Positions 52,106-60,179 of a stretch of 64,000 nt of DNA are shown here, piece after piece; the first letter of the stretch is position 1; every line of letters begins with the position of its first letter. Below the pieces are notes generated by a model. The model had not been told where the DNA came from. It did no database searches and was given only the letters and a program-made list of their open reading frames with translations. Both the position numbers and the translations under genes were made by a program. The DNA comes from JAHBNG01 sp039028975 (lineage in GTDB: Bacteria > Chloroflexota > Anaerolineae > Caldilineales > Caldilineaceae): NCBI GenBank assembly GCA_039028975.1, contig JBCCHB010000076.1:1-64000 (forward strand), read 5' to 3'.

Positions 52106-54703
52106 TTACAGCCGCGGATCAACTGGTTCGCTTTCAAGGGCAAGGACGCTAAAGACGCATTCATGTACCCTGCGTAGCGGTTCGCGTCGGACGAACCGCT
52201 CTAGCGCTTCCACACCCAGTGCAAATTCTCGCAAGGCGAGTGAGCGCTTGGCAGACAAACCACGGCTACGCAGCCGATTGAGGTTATCGGATGCCGTATA
52301 TTCCGGCCCGTAAATGATGCGAAGATATTCACGCCCTCTGCATTTGACGGCTGGTTGCACGAGACCGCGGCTTCCTTTGGCAATGAAATCGCTAGGCTTC
52401 ACCACCATGCCTTCGCCACCACTTGCCGTCAAGCCTAGCCACCACTCTTCGGCTTCGCTTCGACTCGTATTATCTTCTAGATCCACATGACGATGCGCCG
52501 TCATTTGAAGACAATCCTCCGGCCTGACGGTGGCAAATTGCCGAATTGTATCCATGTGCCATGAATGGGGTTTATCAACATGAACGGTGCCCTCCGTGGC
52601 CATTACGTGAAATGGAGCCAACCTGAGATCAGAAATGCTCTCAACAGGCCAGCAGTAATGACGATAAGCAGCCGCATATTGTTCAACCATCTTATGGCGT
52701 GACTGATAGCGAGCGAAGAGGTTATCGGCTGGGACGCCATTTTTAGCGGCTTGTTGAAGGCTTTTAAGCGAAATAGTCAGTGCCGCGTTCGATGCAGCGC
52801 CCACTGACGCGTATTGTTGGCGAATCAGCGACTGGGCTTTGGCCGACCAGGGCATTAACTCACAATCCAGGCAGACCCACTCTGTCTCCAGCAATTCCCA
52901 AAATTTCGACTCGGTGAGCGCACGCTGTATCTGCTCTAAGAATGTCAGCTCTAGCGCTTCATTTGTGAAAAAGCGTCGTCCGGTTCGGGTATAACAGGTG
53001 CCGAACGAGCCGTCTGTCATACCAAAACGTGCGGCGGCAGCCTCCTCGTTACGACATACAATGACAACAGCCCGTGAGCCCATATGCTTTTCTTCACAAA
53101 TAACCTGCTGAACCCCATTTCCTTTGAAGTAATCAAAAGCCTGCTGTGGATACTCAAGCCACTCTGCATAGGGGCTGTTTTGCGGTACCGTTTCGGATGG
53201 TGACATGGTTGGCGGCAGGTAAATGAGCCAGCGTGGATTGACGGCAAAGCGGCTCATCACTTCTAGCGCAGCGGCATTGTTTTCGGCGCGGATGGTAATA
53301 TTGGGGCGCAGCCGCGTGCTGACGATTCGCTTACCCAGCACATCAGCCAGATCGAGCATATCATCGTCGAGCTGTTGCGCTGATAGCCCCGATGCTTCTG
53401 CCATCCCGAGTGGTCGTACAGGTTCGGCATAGACTTCGGCAGACTGGACGGAAATCAGCTCTTGTTCCGGGTAGCGTAGAGCTGTCAATTTGCCACCAAA
53501 CACAGCCCCTGTATCAATGTTGATTGTGCGATTAAGCCACTCTGCTTCTGGCACGGGAGTGTGACCATAAACAACAATCGCATCTCCTCGGTAATCTGAT
53601 GCCCAGTTGTAGCGAATGGGTAGACCAAACTCATCCGTCTCACCCGTTGTTTCGCCATAGAGCGCAAACTCGCGTACCTTGCCCGAAGCCCTGCCCTGCA
53701 TCGATTCCTTGAGGCCAGCATGAGCGACAACGAGCCTCCCATTATCCAACACATAGTGGCTGACGAGCTTGTGCAAAAAATCAGCAGTCTCATCGCAAAA
53801 TGGCTGCTGTACATCCTCTGGTAAGGCATCGATTTCAGCCAGCGTTTGAGCGAGACCGTGCTTCACCTGCACATTGCGCCCACGCAGCTTACGTACGAGC
53901 TTGACATCGTGATTCCCAGGCACACAGAATGCTGATCCGCTTTCGACCATATTTCGTACGAGTTGCACCGTATCTAGGACGCGTGGCCCCCGGTCGACAA
54001 GATCACCCAGAAAAATTACTTTGCGCTCCTGTGGGTGTGAATAGATGCGGTTGTATAGGCTGTCTGTCAAATCTGGTGTTGAGTGCCACTGATAGCCAAG
54101 TTCTTCCAGCAGTTGCTCTAACTCGTCGGCACAGCCGTGAACGTCACCGATAATGTCAAAGGGACCATGTTCATCGCGACGATCATTCCACAACCTTGTC
54201 CGCTCAATTTCAACGGATGCGATATGCTCTTCAGAATCTAAAATGGTAATATTGCGAAATCCCTCTCGCTTTAGATTGCGTAAAGATAAGCGCAGTTGAC
54301 TAGATTGTCGGCGCAGCACATGAGGGCCAAAGTTGCGGTCTGGGCGCGCCTCATTACGGGCAGCACAGACCGCAACAGGTGGTCTTAAAACAATTGCCAC
54401 GGGTAGCACGTGATGTTCACGCGCAAGCTGAACAAGCGGTCTACGCGCTTCGGCCTGAACGTTGGTGGCATCGACTACGGTGAGTAGGCCTCGCTGTAAC
54501 CGTTTTTTGGCAATGTAGTGTAACACGTCAAACGCGTCATTTGTTGCGCTTTGATCGTTGTCATCATCAGAGACAAGCCCGCGGCAAACATCTGAAGATA
54601 GAACTTCGGTTGCCTTAAAGTGGGTGTGGGCAAAGGTCGATTTGCCAGAGCCGGATACGCCAATCAATACAACGAGGGATAGAGTTGGTAGTTCAATTTT
54701 CAT
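52106..54703 (-). CDS. pnkp: Polynucleotide kinase-phosphatase-ligase Pnkp
   Basis: Protein of 865 residues in the three-part Pnkp layout. The kinase has Walker A VSGSGKSTFAHTHF near residue 15; the metallophosphoesterase follows at about 175-430 with DIIGDVHGCADELEQ, IFLGDLVDRGPR and VPGNHDVKL; the C-terminal adenylyltransferase has the nucleotidyl Lys in CEEKHMGSRAVVIV. Pnkp heals and, with Hen1, seals RNA broken by ribotoxins. Its ATG overlaps the Hen1 stop by four bases, matching the known bacterial Hen1-Pnkp cassette. Confidence 0.95.
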   Translation of the reverse strand: MKIELPTLSLVVLIGVSGSGKSTFAHTHFKATEVLSSDVCRGLVSDDDNDQSATNDAFDVLHYIAKKRLQRGLLTVVDATNVQAEARRPLVQLAREHHVLPVAIVLRPPVAVCAARNEARPDRNFGPHVLRRQSSQLRLSLRNLKREGFRNITILDSEEHIASVEIERTRLWNDRRDEHGPFDIIGDVHGCADELEQLLEELGYQWHSTPDLTDSLYNRIYSHPQERKVIFLGDLVDRGPRVLDTVQLVRNMVESGSAFCVPGNHDVKLVRKLRGRNVQVKHGLAQTLAEIDALPEDVQQPFCDETADFLHKLVSHYVLDNGRLVVAHAGLKESMQGRASGKVREFALYGETTGETDEFGLPIRYNWASDYRGDAIVVYGHTPVPEAEWLNRTINIDTGAVFGGKLTALRYPEQELISVQSAEVYAEPVRPLGMAEASGLSAQQLDDDMLDLADVLGKRIVSTRLRPNITIRAENNAAALEVMSRFAVNPRWLIYLPPTMSPSETVPQNSPYAEWLEYPQQAFDYFKGNGVQQVICEEKHMGSRAVVIVCRNEEAAAARFGMTDGSFGTCYTRTGRRFFTNEALELTFLEQIQRALTESKFWELLETEWVCLDCELMPWSAKAQSLIRQQYASVGAASNAALTISLKSLQQAAKNGVPADNLFARYQSRHKMVEQYAAAYRHYCWPVESISDLRLAPFHVMATEGTVHVDKPHSWHMDTIRQFATVRPEDCLQMTAHRHVDLEDNTSRSEAEEWWLGLTASGGEGMVVKPSDFIAKGSRGLVQPAVKCRGREYLRIIYGPEYTASDNLNRLRSRGLSAKRSLALREFALGVEALERFVRREPLRRVHECVFSVLALESEPVDPRL

Positions 54704-56097
54704 CGTCGCTGAAAGACCCCCATTTGCGAAGGCGCACCAATCCCATCGACTTCTGTACCAAGTGGATGCACTTCAACCCCATACCCAAATCTGTCCGCAA
54801 CATGATTGGCCCATTCAGTAAACTCAGCGCGAGTCCACTCGAAGCGATGATCTCGGTGACGAAATTGCCCGGCAGGTAGCGTTTCCCATTGACTGTTGTA
54901 CTCGCGATTCGGCGTTGTAACGATGACGATTCTGGGGGTGGCAAATTCAAATAGAGCACGTTCAAACGCAGCAAGGCGTTCCGGGTCCATATGCTCAATC
55001 ACCTCAACTGCCGCTGCCGCGTCATAGCCTGTCAACCGTTGGTCGCGGTAGAGAAGGGAGCCTTGAATTAATTGAATACGCGCTCGCTGCCTTTCCGGTA
55101 ATCGGTCAATGTGTAGACGCGTCTCGGCCTTCTCCAGTACGGCACTGGAAACGTCCATGCCAACGATCTCCGTAAACTGTTTCTGCTTCATCAACATGCG
55201 CAGCAGTCGTCCTTCGCCACAGCCGAGATCAAGAACACGCTCTGCACCGCTCTTGGTTAACGTTTGGAGGACAGCATCTAGTCGCTGCTGATGGAGACTG
55301 ATGGGCCTTTCGATACGCTCTTCTTCAGCATCCTGGGCCTCATCCACATCTTCTTGGGTAGCTACCGCATCCTCCTCCAGGCGAGAGAGGGCTACTTTAG
55401 TCAGTCCACGCTGGTGTACAAGATAACTATGTGTAATCTGCTCGCGCATTGGGTGGGCCGACAACCAGCCTTCGCCAAAGCGCAGCAGCTTTTCGACCTC
55501 GTCCTGATCGACCCAGTAATGTTTGTCATCGTCCAAGACTGGCATCAAGACGTAAATGTGTGATAGTAGCTCCTGAAGTTTGAGGATTCCGCTGAGGGTG
55601 ATTGTGAAAAAACGGCTGTCACCCCAATCGGGAAAATCCTGATCCAATTGATGGCGTTCTGCCTGAATCTTATATCCTAGTGGCTCAAACAACTTGGTCA
55701 GGAACTCTTCGCCTCCTCGGCACGAGACAGCGGAAATCTTTGCCGTCAGTGGAATGGGTGTATCCGCAAGGGCAGGCCTTTCGCTGCAGCGTCCACTAAG
55801 TGCTGTGCCGTACACGTTTGAAATCGCCACGCTCAGAAAGGAAGAGGCTACATATGGGCGATCATTGACATATTGTTGCAACGCGAATGAGCTGCGCCGT
55901 CCCTTGGCACGGACCAACTTGATGGGATCTACATCCACCAGCATAACGGCTGTGCATTGCCTCTCCGTTGCTTCGGGATAGTAAACATGTGCTTTGCCAA
56001 AGTTCAGCTTGAATTCCTGAACGCGCGCGGGATGCTTGTAGAGTAGATATCCAAGGTCTGTTGCAGGAGCATGGGTTGTTGAAACGCTGAAATACAT
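54700..56097 (-). CDS. hen1: 3'-terminal RNA ribose 2'-O-methyltransferase Hen1
   Basis: Protein of 465 residues. The N-terminal half is the bacterial-specific domain that helps activate Pnkp ligation; the C-terminal half is a SAM methyltransferase with VLDLGCGEGRLLRML and the Hen1 metal site in EVIEHMDPERL together with a later FRHRDHRFEW histidine. It methylates the 2'-OH at the RNA break so the repaired site resists renewed cleavage. The start at 56097 lies nine bases after the end of a family-B repeat, with only a weak ribosome site (AGGT). Confidence 0.95.
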   Translation of the reverse strand: MYFSVSTTHAPATDLGYLLYKHPARVQEFKLNFGKAHVYYPEATERQCTAVMLVDVDPIKLVRAKGRRSSFALQQYVNDRPYVASSFLSVAISNVYGTALSGRCSERPALADTPIPLTAKISAVSCRGGEEFLTKLFEPLGYKIQAERHQLDQDFPDWGDSRFFTITLSGILKLQELLSHIYVLMPVLDDDKHYWVDQDEVEKLLRFGEGWLSAHPMREQITHSYLVHQRGLTKVALSRLEEDAVATQEDVDEAQDAEEERIERPISLHQQRLDAVLQTLTKSGAERVLDLGCGEGRLLRMLMKQKQFTEIVGMDVSSAVLEKAETRLHIDRLPERQRARIQLIQGSLLYRDQRLTGYDAAAAVEVIEHMDPERLAAFERALFEFATPRIVIVTTPNREYNSQWETLPAGQFRHRDHRFEWTRAEFTEWANHVADRFGYGVEVHPLGTEVDGIGAPSQMGVFQRR

Positions 56098-56105
56098 ACG
56101 TTACC

Positions 56106-56200
56106 TATACTTTGCCAGAAAAGTCTTGTCGCAGCACTTATCTAATCTACTCTGGGAAAATTGGGAAAGGGAGGACAGAAATTTTCTGGCCATTTATCTC
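56106..56200 (+). repeat. Family B repeat, copy 2
   Basis: TATACTTTGCCAGAAAAG, then TCTTGTCG, through GAGGACAGAAATTTTCTGGC to CATTTATC. It abuts a family-A repeat (56201) without any spacer, and its other end lies nine bases from the Hen1 start codon, the same spacing as for the peroxiredoxin gene. Confidence 0.7.
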
Positions 56201-56286
56201 TATACTCAGCTCCGTTTGAAAACAGGTGTTTTCCGAAGCTCTACCAGAGAGACCAAACGCCTGTTTTCAAAACGACCGCGGTATAA
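56201..56286 (+). repeat. Family A repeat, copy 5 (complete)
   Basis: The 86-base element starts TATACTCAGCTCCGTTTG and ends AACGACCGCGGTATAA. Inner arms GAAAACAGG/CCTGTTTTC enclose the core TTTTCCGAAGCTCTACCAG then AGAGACCAAAC. The ends are the same as in the copy at 60079, but the inner 48 bases are in the opposite orientation there. Confidence 0.75.
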
Positions 56287-56314
56287 GTCGGGAGATTACT
56301 CATCATAAAATGGC

Positions 56315-57325
56315 TTAGGCTGTTGAGCGTTGACGCCGTTGCTCACTATAGTAGTTGGCCACCATGACGATAAGAAGCAGCGCACCCCAGGCAAACTGGC
56401 GGAAAAAGATGGCCGAGCTTGAACCAGAGAGTTGGAGCATCAGCATATTCAGACCCGTTGAGAGAAATTGTAAACAGAGGATTGCTAGAACGAGGCCTGT
56501 AATGGTGCCAACCCCACCAGTATAGGAGATCCCACCCAAAATAGCAATGAGCACTGTTAGCAGGATAAATGATTCTCCAAAGTCAGGCTTAGCAGAATTG
56601 GCCCGGGCCACAAAGACAATCCCGGCCACGCCAGCCAACAGACCTGCCAGCCAGTACGTGCGCATCAGCACCTTCGCATTGTGGATGCCCGAAAAGAGGG
56701 CTGCCCTTGGGTTTGTCCCCAGCATGTAGACATTAAAACCCCAGGTAGTCCGATTGAGTAGCAGAGAGAAGACGAGAACCAGAACCAAGAAAACAATCAC
56801 CGGAATCGGCACGCCACCAATGGCACTATTGCCCAGCCAAGCCAATTGTGATGTCCCAATCGCGGGGCCGCCAGTCATAACAAAGCCCAAACCTGTATAA
56901 AGCGAGCCCGTTCCCAACGTGGCCAAAATCGGTGTAATCCCAATGTGAGAGACGCAGAAACCATTAAATAACCCGCAGATAGAGCCGACAACCATCGCCG
57001 TACCCATAGCCAGCGGGACAACCAGCGCCGGAGCCATGCCTACACCCTCATCGCCACCCAGGCGCGTTAAGACAAGGGCCGCAAAGATGGCGGACAAGTT
57101 GGCCGTACCCACGACCGACAGATCAATGCCTCCTGTAAGCATGGTCACCATAATGGCAATGGCCAAAATGCCAAACTCTGGAAATTGGACGGCCATAGAT
57201 TGCATGTTACGAACCGTGAAAAACTTTCCCGGCAATAGGAAGCTAAACGCAGCAAATATGGCAATGGCGATCAGGAATAAGCGGAGGATAGAGTTGTCTC
57301 TTACTAGTCGGTTTATCGATCCCAT
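56315..57325 (-). CDS. CUT2 sugar ABC importer permease (RbsC/LsrD-like)
   Basis: Protein of 336 residues from the ATG at 57325, five bases after the stop of the previous gene; the longer frame overlaps that gene. About nine to ten membrane segments and the BPD_transp_2 motif MLTGGIDLSVVGTANLSAIF are present, with GGISYTGGVGTITG near the C-terminus. It is the second permease of the importer 61244-56315. Having two different permeases is typical of Lsr (AI-2) and rhamnose-type systems rather than of ribose. Confidence 0.88.
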   Translation of the reverse strand: MGSINRLVRDNSILRLFLIAIAIFAAFSFLLPGKFFTVRNMQSMAVQFPEFGILAIAIMVTMLTGGIDLSVVGTANLSAIFAALVLTRLGGDEGVGMAPALVVPLAMGTAMVVGSICGLFNGFCVSHIGITPILATLGTGSLYTGLGFVMTGGPAIGTSQLAWLGNSAIGGVPIPVIVFLVLVLVFSLLLNRTTWGFNVYMLGTNPRAALFSGIHNAKVLMRTYWLAGLLAGVAGIVFVARANSAKPDFGESFILLTVLIAILGGISYTGGVGTITGLVLAILCLQFLSTGLNMLMLQLSGSSSAIFFRQFAWGALLLIVMVANYYSEQRRQRSTA

Positions 57326-57329
57326 AAGT

Positions 57330-58304
57330 TTAGGTTCCTGTACGACGAGCCTGAATGGCCGGAATGCCCGTTCCAATCAAAATAATCGCACCAATAACGA
57401 CCCGCTGCCAGACGGACGGCACGCCAATGAGGATCAAGCTATTGTTCATAATGACCACCAAGGCGACTCCAAGCAGCGTTCCGACTACGGTACCACGTCC
57501 GCCGGTTAACTGAGCACCGCCCAGCACCACTGCGGCAATCACGTTTAGCTCACTGCCCACAATATCCTGGGGATTTGCCTGCCGGTTGAGTGCCCCAAAC
57601 ATCATACCAGCTAAGCCAGAGAGCAGCCCCACAAATCCGTAGATAAAGTACTCGATCCGCACAACGTTGAAACCAGCTCGTTCAGCCGCCTCGCGTGCAC
57701 CACCCAAAGCATAAACGCCGCGCCCTAGCATGGTGTAATCGAGCAGTAGCCACACGACTATGGCCAAGGCAAACATGATAAAAATTGCGGGGTGCAAATT
57801 TGCCACACCTCGCTCCAGGGGCACAGTAATCAGCGACGTACGGGCGAAAGCTGTCATACTCGGTGGAATGTCGCGAATGATCTGATTCCCAATGGCAAAG
57901 AGCAAGAACCCGTGAAACATGCTCAGGGTACCCAGCGTTACAATCAACGTTGGTAGCTTAAAACGGGCAATGAAAAAGGCATTGATTAGCCCCAATCCTA
58001 AGCCGATTATCGCAGCAATCAAAAAAGCTAACCAAATCGGTGCATTCGGTGCAACAGCTAGCAGAATCTTTACAGTGGAATAGAGGCTAAAGACGGCCAC
58101 GGCTGTGAATGAAACGTCAATTCCACCAGACACAATCACCATGAGCACGCCCAAGGCAAAGATGCCAATGACCGTCGTACTTCGTAGCAGATCAAAGAGA
58201 TTACCCACCGTAAAGAAGACTGGATTCAAGAAGCCGATCAGCAGGCACAGTCCTACAATCGTCAGGGCGACCAACGTCTCGATTCGGGTGATAAAGGGAC
58301 TCAA
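57330..58304 (-). CDS. CUT2 sugar ABC importer permease (RbsC/LsrC-like)
   Basis: Protein of 324 residues with multiple membrane segments. MVIVSGGIDVSFTAVAVFS and VVLGGAQLTGGRGTVVGTLL are the conserved permease motifs of this family. The gene overlaps the ATPase gene by four bases and is followed at once by the second permease, so all three are translationally coupled. Confidence 0.9.
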   Translation of the reverse strand: MSPFITRIETLVALTIVGLCLLIGFLNPVFFTVGNLFDLLRSTTVIGIFALGVLMVIVSGGIDVSFTAVAVFSLYSTVKILLAVAPNAPIWLAFLIAAIIGLGLGLINAFFIARFKLPTLIVTLGTLSMFHGFLLFAIGNQIIRDIPPSMTAFARTSLITVPLERGVANLHPAIFIMFALAIVVWLLLDYTMLGRGVYALGGAREAAERAGFNVVRIEYFIYGFVGLLSGLAGMMFGALNRQANPQDIVGSELNVIAAVVLGGAQLTGGRGTVVGTLLGVALVVIMNNSLILIGVPSVWQRVVIGAIILIGTGIPAIQARRTGT

Positions 58305-59803
58305 TTTGGCACGCTCTCGATTAATTTGGCAGTCAGTTCCTGCTCGGTTGTCTGATTAGAAGCAACTTCACCCTCAATCCGTCCTTGGCGCATCAATAAT
58401 ATACGGTTGCAGGTCTGGAGAAGCTCAGGAATATCGTCCGAGATGACTAGCAACCCCATCCCGTCCTCAGCCAATGCCCGTATCATGGTTTGGAGTTGGG
58501 TCTTGGAGCCAATATCAACCCCGACCGTGGGGCCGTTCAAAATCATGAGTTGGGGTTTGCTGGCCAGCCATTTGGCCAACACCACCCGCTGCTGGTTCCC
58601 ACCAGATAGAGTCTTGGCTGGCAGTCTGGGATCATCGGTTTTAATGCTTAGCGAATCGACCCATTCGTCTACTTGGCTCCCAATCTGCCTAGGATCCGTT
58701 AATCCCAAAAAGCCTCGTAGATGGTCAATAATCCGTACAATCACATTCTGCCCAATAGAGCGGTCCAGGAAGAGCCCTTCTGTCAGGCGATCCTCTGGGA
58801 CGTACCCAATCCCGTGAGCAATGGCATCTTGGGTCGATTCTATTTGGATGGGTTTTCCATTGAGCGCAATTTGACCTCCATCAATCGGAATCATGCCAAA
58901 GAGGGCCAGAGCCAAATCGGTCCGTCCGGAACCGAGCAGTCCGGCAACTCCCACGATTTCCCCTGCCCGTAATTCAAACGAGATATTACTTAAACGCTGG
59001 GCCACAGTTAAATCACGTACCTGTAACAGCAGTGGACTCTCCGAATTACCGGTGTAGGTGTAGGCATCCTGGCTAACGGCAAGCCCAGTCATCTCATAGA
59101 CCAAGCGTTCGTTGTCGTACTCATCCCGATTACCCACGCTTACGTTCTGGCCATTGCGCATGACCACGATCCGCTCTGAGATCTCCAAGACCTCATTGAG
59201 TTTATGGGAGACAAATAGGAAGGCAATCCCTTGGGCTTGAAGCTTGTGAATCACCTCAAAGAGGGCACGAATCTCTCGCTCTGTCAGGGCAGTGGTTGGC
59301 TCATCCATAATGATGAGCTGGGCATTCTGTCGCAGCGCCTTGGAGATGGCGATCAACTGCTTGTTAGCAACCGACTCCTCCTCTACCCGCGCACCCAACG
59401 GAATATCGACCCCAATTTGAGCCAGCGCCTCTGTGGCAATCTGGCGTACCTGTCGCCAATTGACCCAGCGCTTCCCATCAGCCAGTTCTTCATTCAGCGC
59501 AATATTCTCGGCCACCGTCAAGTTGGGGAAGAGGGAAAAGTCCTGATAGATCACCTGAACCCCTTCGCGAATTGAGTCAATTGGATTCAGCTTCTCAAAC
59601 GTTTTTCCATTGAGCATCACTGAGCCAGAGTCATACGCATAGACACCAGCAATAATCTTAATGAGCGTGGATTTCCCACAACCATTCTCACCCACTAAAC
59701 AGTGGATCTTGCCCCGCTCAACCTCTAGATCTACACCCCGTAAGGCTTGAACACCAGCAAATGATTTCTTTATGTTGGTTAGTTTAAGGAGAACATCGAT
59801 CAT
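58301..59803 (-). CDS. Sugar ABC importer ATP-binding protein, double domain (RbsA-like)
   Basis: Protein of 500 residues with two ABC domains. The first has Walker A GENGCGKSTLIKII and Walker B LIIMDEPTT; its signature loop is the divergent VEEESVANKQLIAISKAL. The second has GLLGSGRTDLALALFGM as a degenerate Walker A, the signature LSGGNQQRVVLAKWL, and LMILNGPTVGVDIG in place of the usual EPT, so the catalytic Glu of site two is Asn/Gly. This asymmetry is usual in RbsA-type proteins. It energises the 57330/56315 permeases. Confidence 0.92.
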   Translation of the reverse strand: MIDVLLKLTNIKKSFAGVQALRGVDLEVERGKIHCLVGENGCGKSTLIKIIAGVYAYDSGSVMLNGKTFEKLNPIDSIREGVQVIYQDFSLFPNLTVAENIALNEELADGKRWVNWRQVRQIATEALAQIGVDIPLGARVEEESVANKQLIAISKALRQNAQLIIMDEPTTALTEREIRALFEVIHKLQAQGIAFLFVSHKLNEVLEISERIVVMRNGQNVSVGNRDEYDNERLVYEMTGLAVSQDAYTYTGNSESPLLLQVRDLTVAQRLSNISFELRAGEIVGVAGLLGSGRTDLALALFGMIPIDGGQIALNGKPIQIESTQDAIAHGIGYVPEDRLTEGLFLDRSIGQNVIVRIIDHLRGFLGLTDPRQIGSQVDEWVDSLSIKTDDPRLPAKTLSGGNQQRVVLAKWLASKPQLMILNGPTVGVDIGSKTQLQTMIRALAEDGMGLLVISDDIPELLQTCNRILLMRQGRIEGEVASNQTTEQELTAKLIESVPN

Positions 59804-59925
59804 GATGATAAAGGTGGCAGAGTTGCAAATTGCAAGGGTAATGGGGAAATGGATGATATAGAGGGAGATGAGGCCAAAAAGTGTAATGGCTTTTCATGGA
59901 TATCAAGGAGCTAATACAATAATTA

Positions 59926-59981
59926 ATGGTTGAATGGTTGAATGGTTGAATGGTTGAATGGTTGAATGGTTGAATGGTTGA
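59926..59981 (+). repeat. 8-base tandem repeat, seven copies
   Basis: ATGGTTGA is repeated seven times without error (59926-59981) and followed by one degenerate unit (ATTTGTGA). The unit is not a multiple of three and no gene reads through it. It lies about 120 bases upstream of the ATPase start, where copy-number change could alter leader length. Confidence 0.9.
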
Positions 59982-59982
59982 A

Positions 59983-60070
59983 TTTGTGAATTGTTAATGG
60001 AATGCGGTTGGTCGGTGGAGCTATCTTCACACAACAAGATCACACCACTGACCCATTAACCATTCACAAA
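59983..60070 (-). terminator. Large intercistronic hairpin after binding-protein gene
   Basis: TTTGTGAATTGTTAATGG (59983-60000) pairs with CCATTAACCATTCACAAA (60053-60070), 18 positions with one mismatch. GGTCGGTGG and CCACTGACC pair inside it. It is the counterpart of the hairpins after the other binding-protein genes and could stabilise the upstream mRNA. Confidence 0.65.
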
Positions 60071-60078
60071 CTCATTAT

Positions 60079-60164
60079 TATACTCAGCTCCGTTTGAAAA
60101 CAGGTGTTTGGTCTCTCTGGTAGAGCTTGGGAAAACACCTGTTTTCAGAACGACCGCAGTATAA
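60079..60164 (+). repeat. Family A repeat, copy 6 (complete, inverted core)
   Basis: The ends match copy 5: TATACTCAGCTCCGTTTG at the left and AACGACCGCAGTATAA at the right. The inner 48 bases (AAACAGGTGTTTGGTCTCTC, then TGGTAGAGCTTGGG and onward to CTGTTTTC) are the reverse complement of those in copy 5, with about two differences. It lies 16 bases downstream of the binding-protein stop. Confidence 0.75.
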
Positions 60165-60179
60165 CATCGGATTTACCCC

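Larger units (their letters stand above)
59804..60179. other. Structured intercistronic region
   Basis: This 376-base gap inside the CUT2 importer operon separates the binding-protein gene (stop 60180) from the ATPase gene (start 59803). It contains, from upstream to downstream on the minus strand, a complete family-A repeat (60079-60164), a large hairpin (59983-60070) and an 8-base tandem repeat (59926-59981). No coding frame is present. Confidence 0.7.

Noticed and set aside
59926..59989. CRISPR-like appearance of the ATGGTTGA tandem units
   Set aside because: The units are directly adjacent 8-mers without spacers, so this is a microsatellite and not a CRISPR array.
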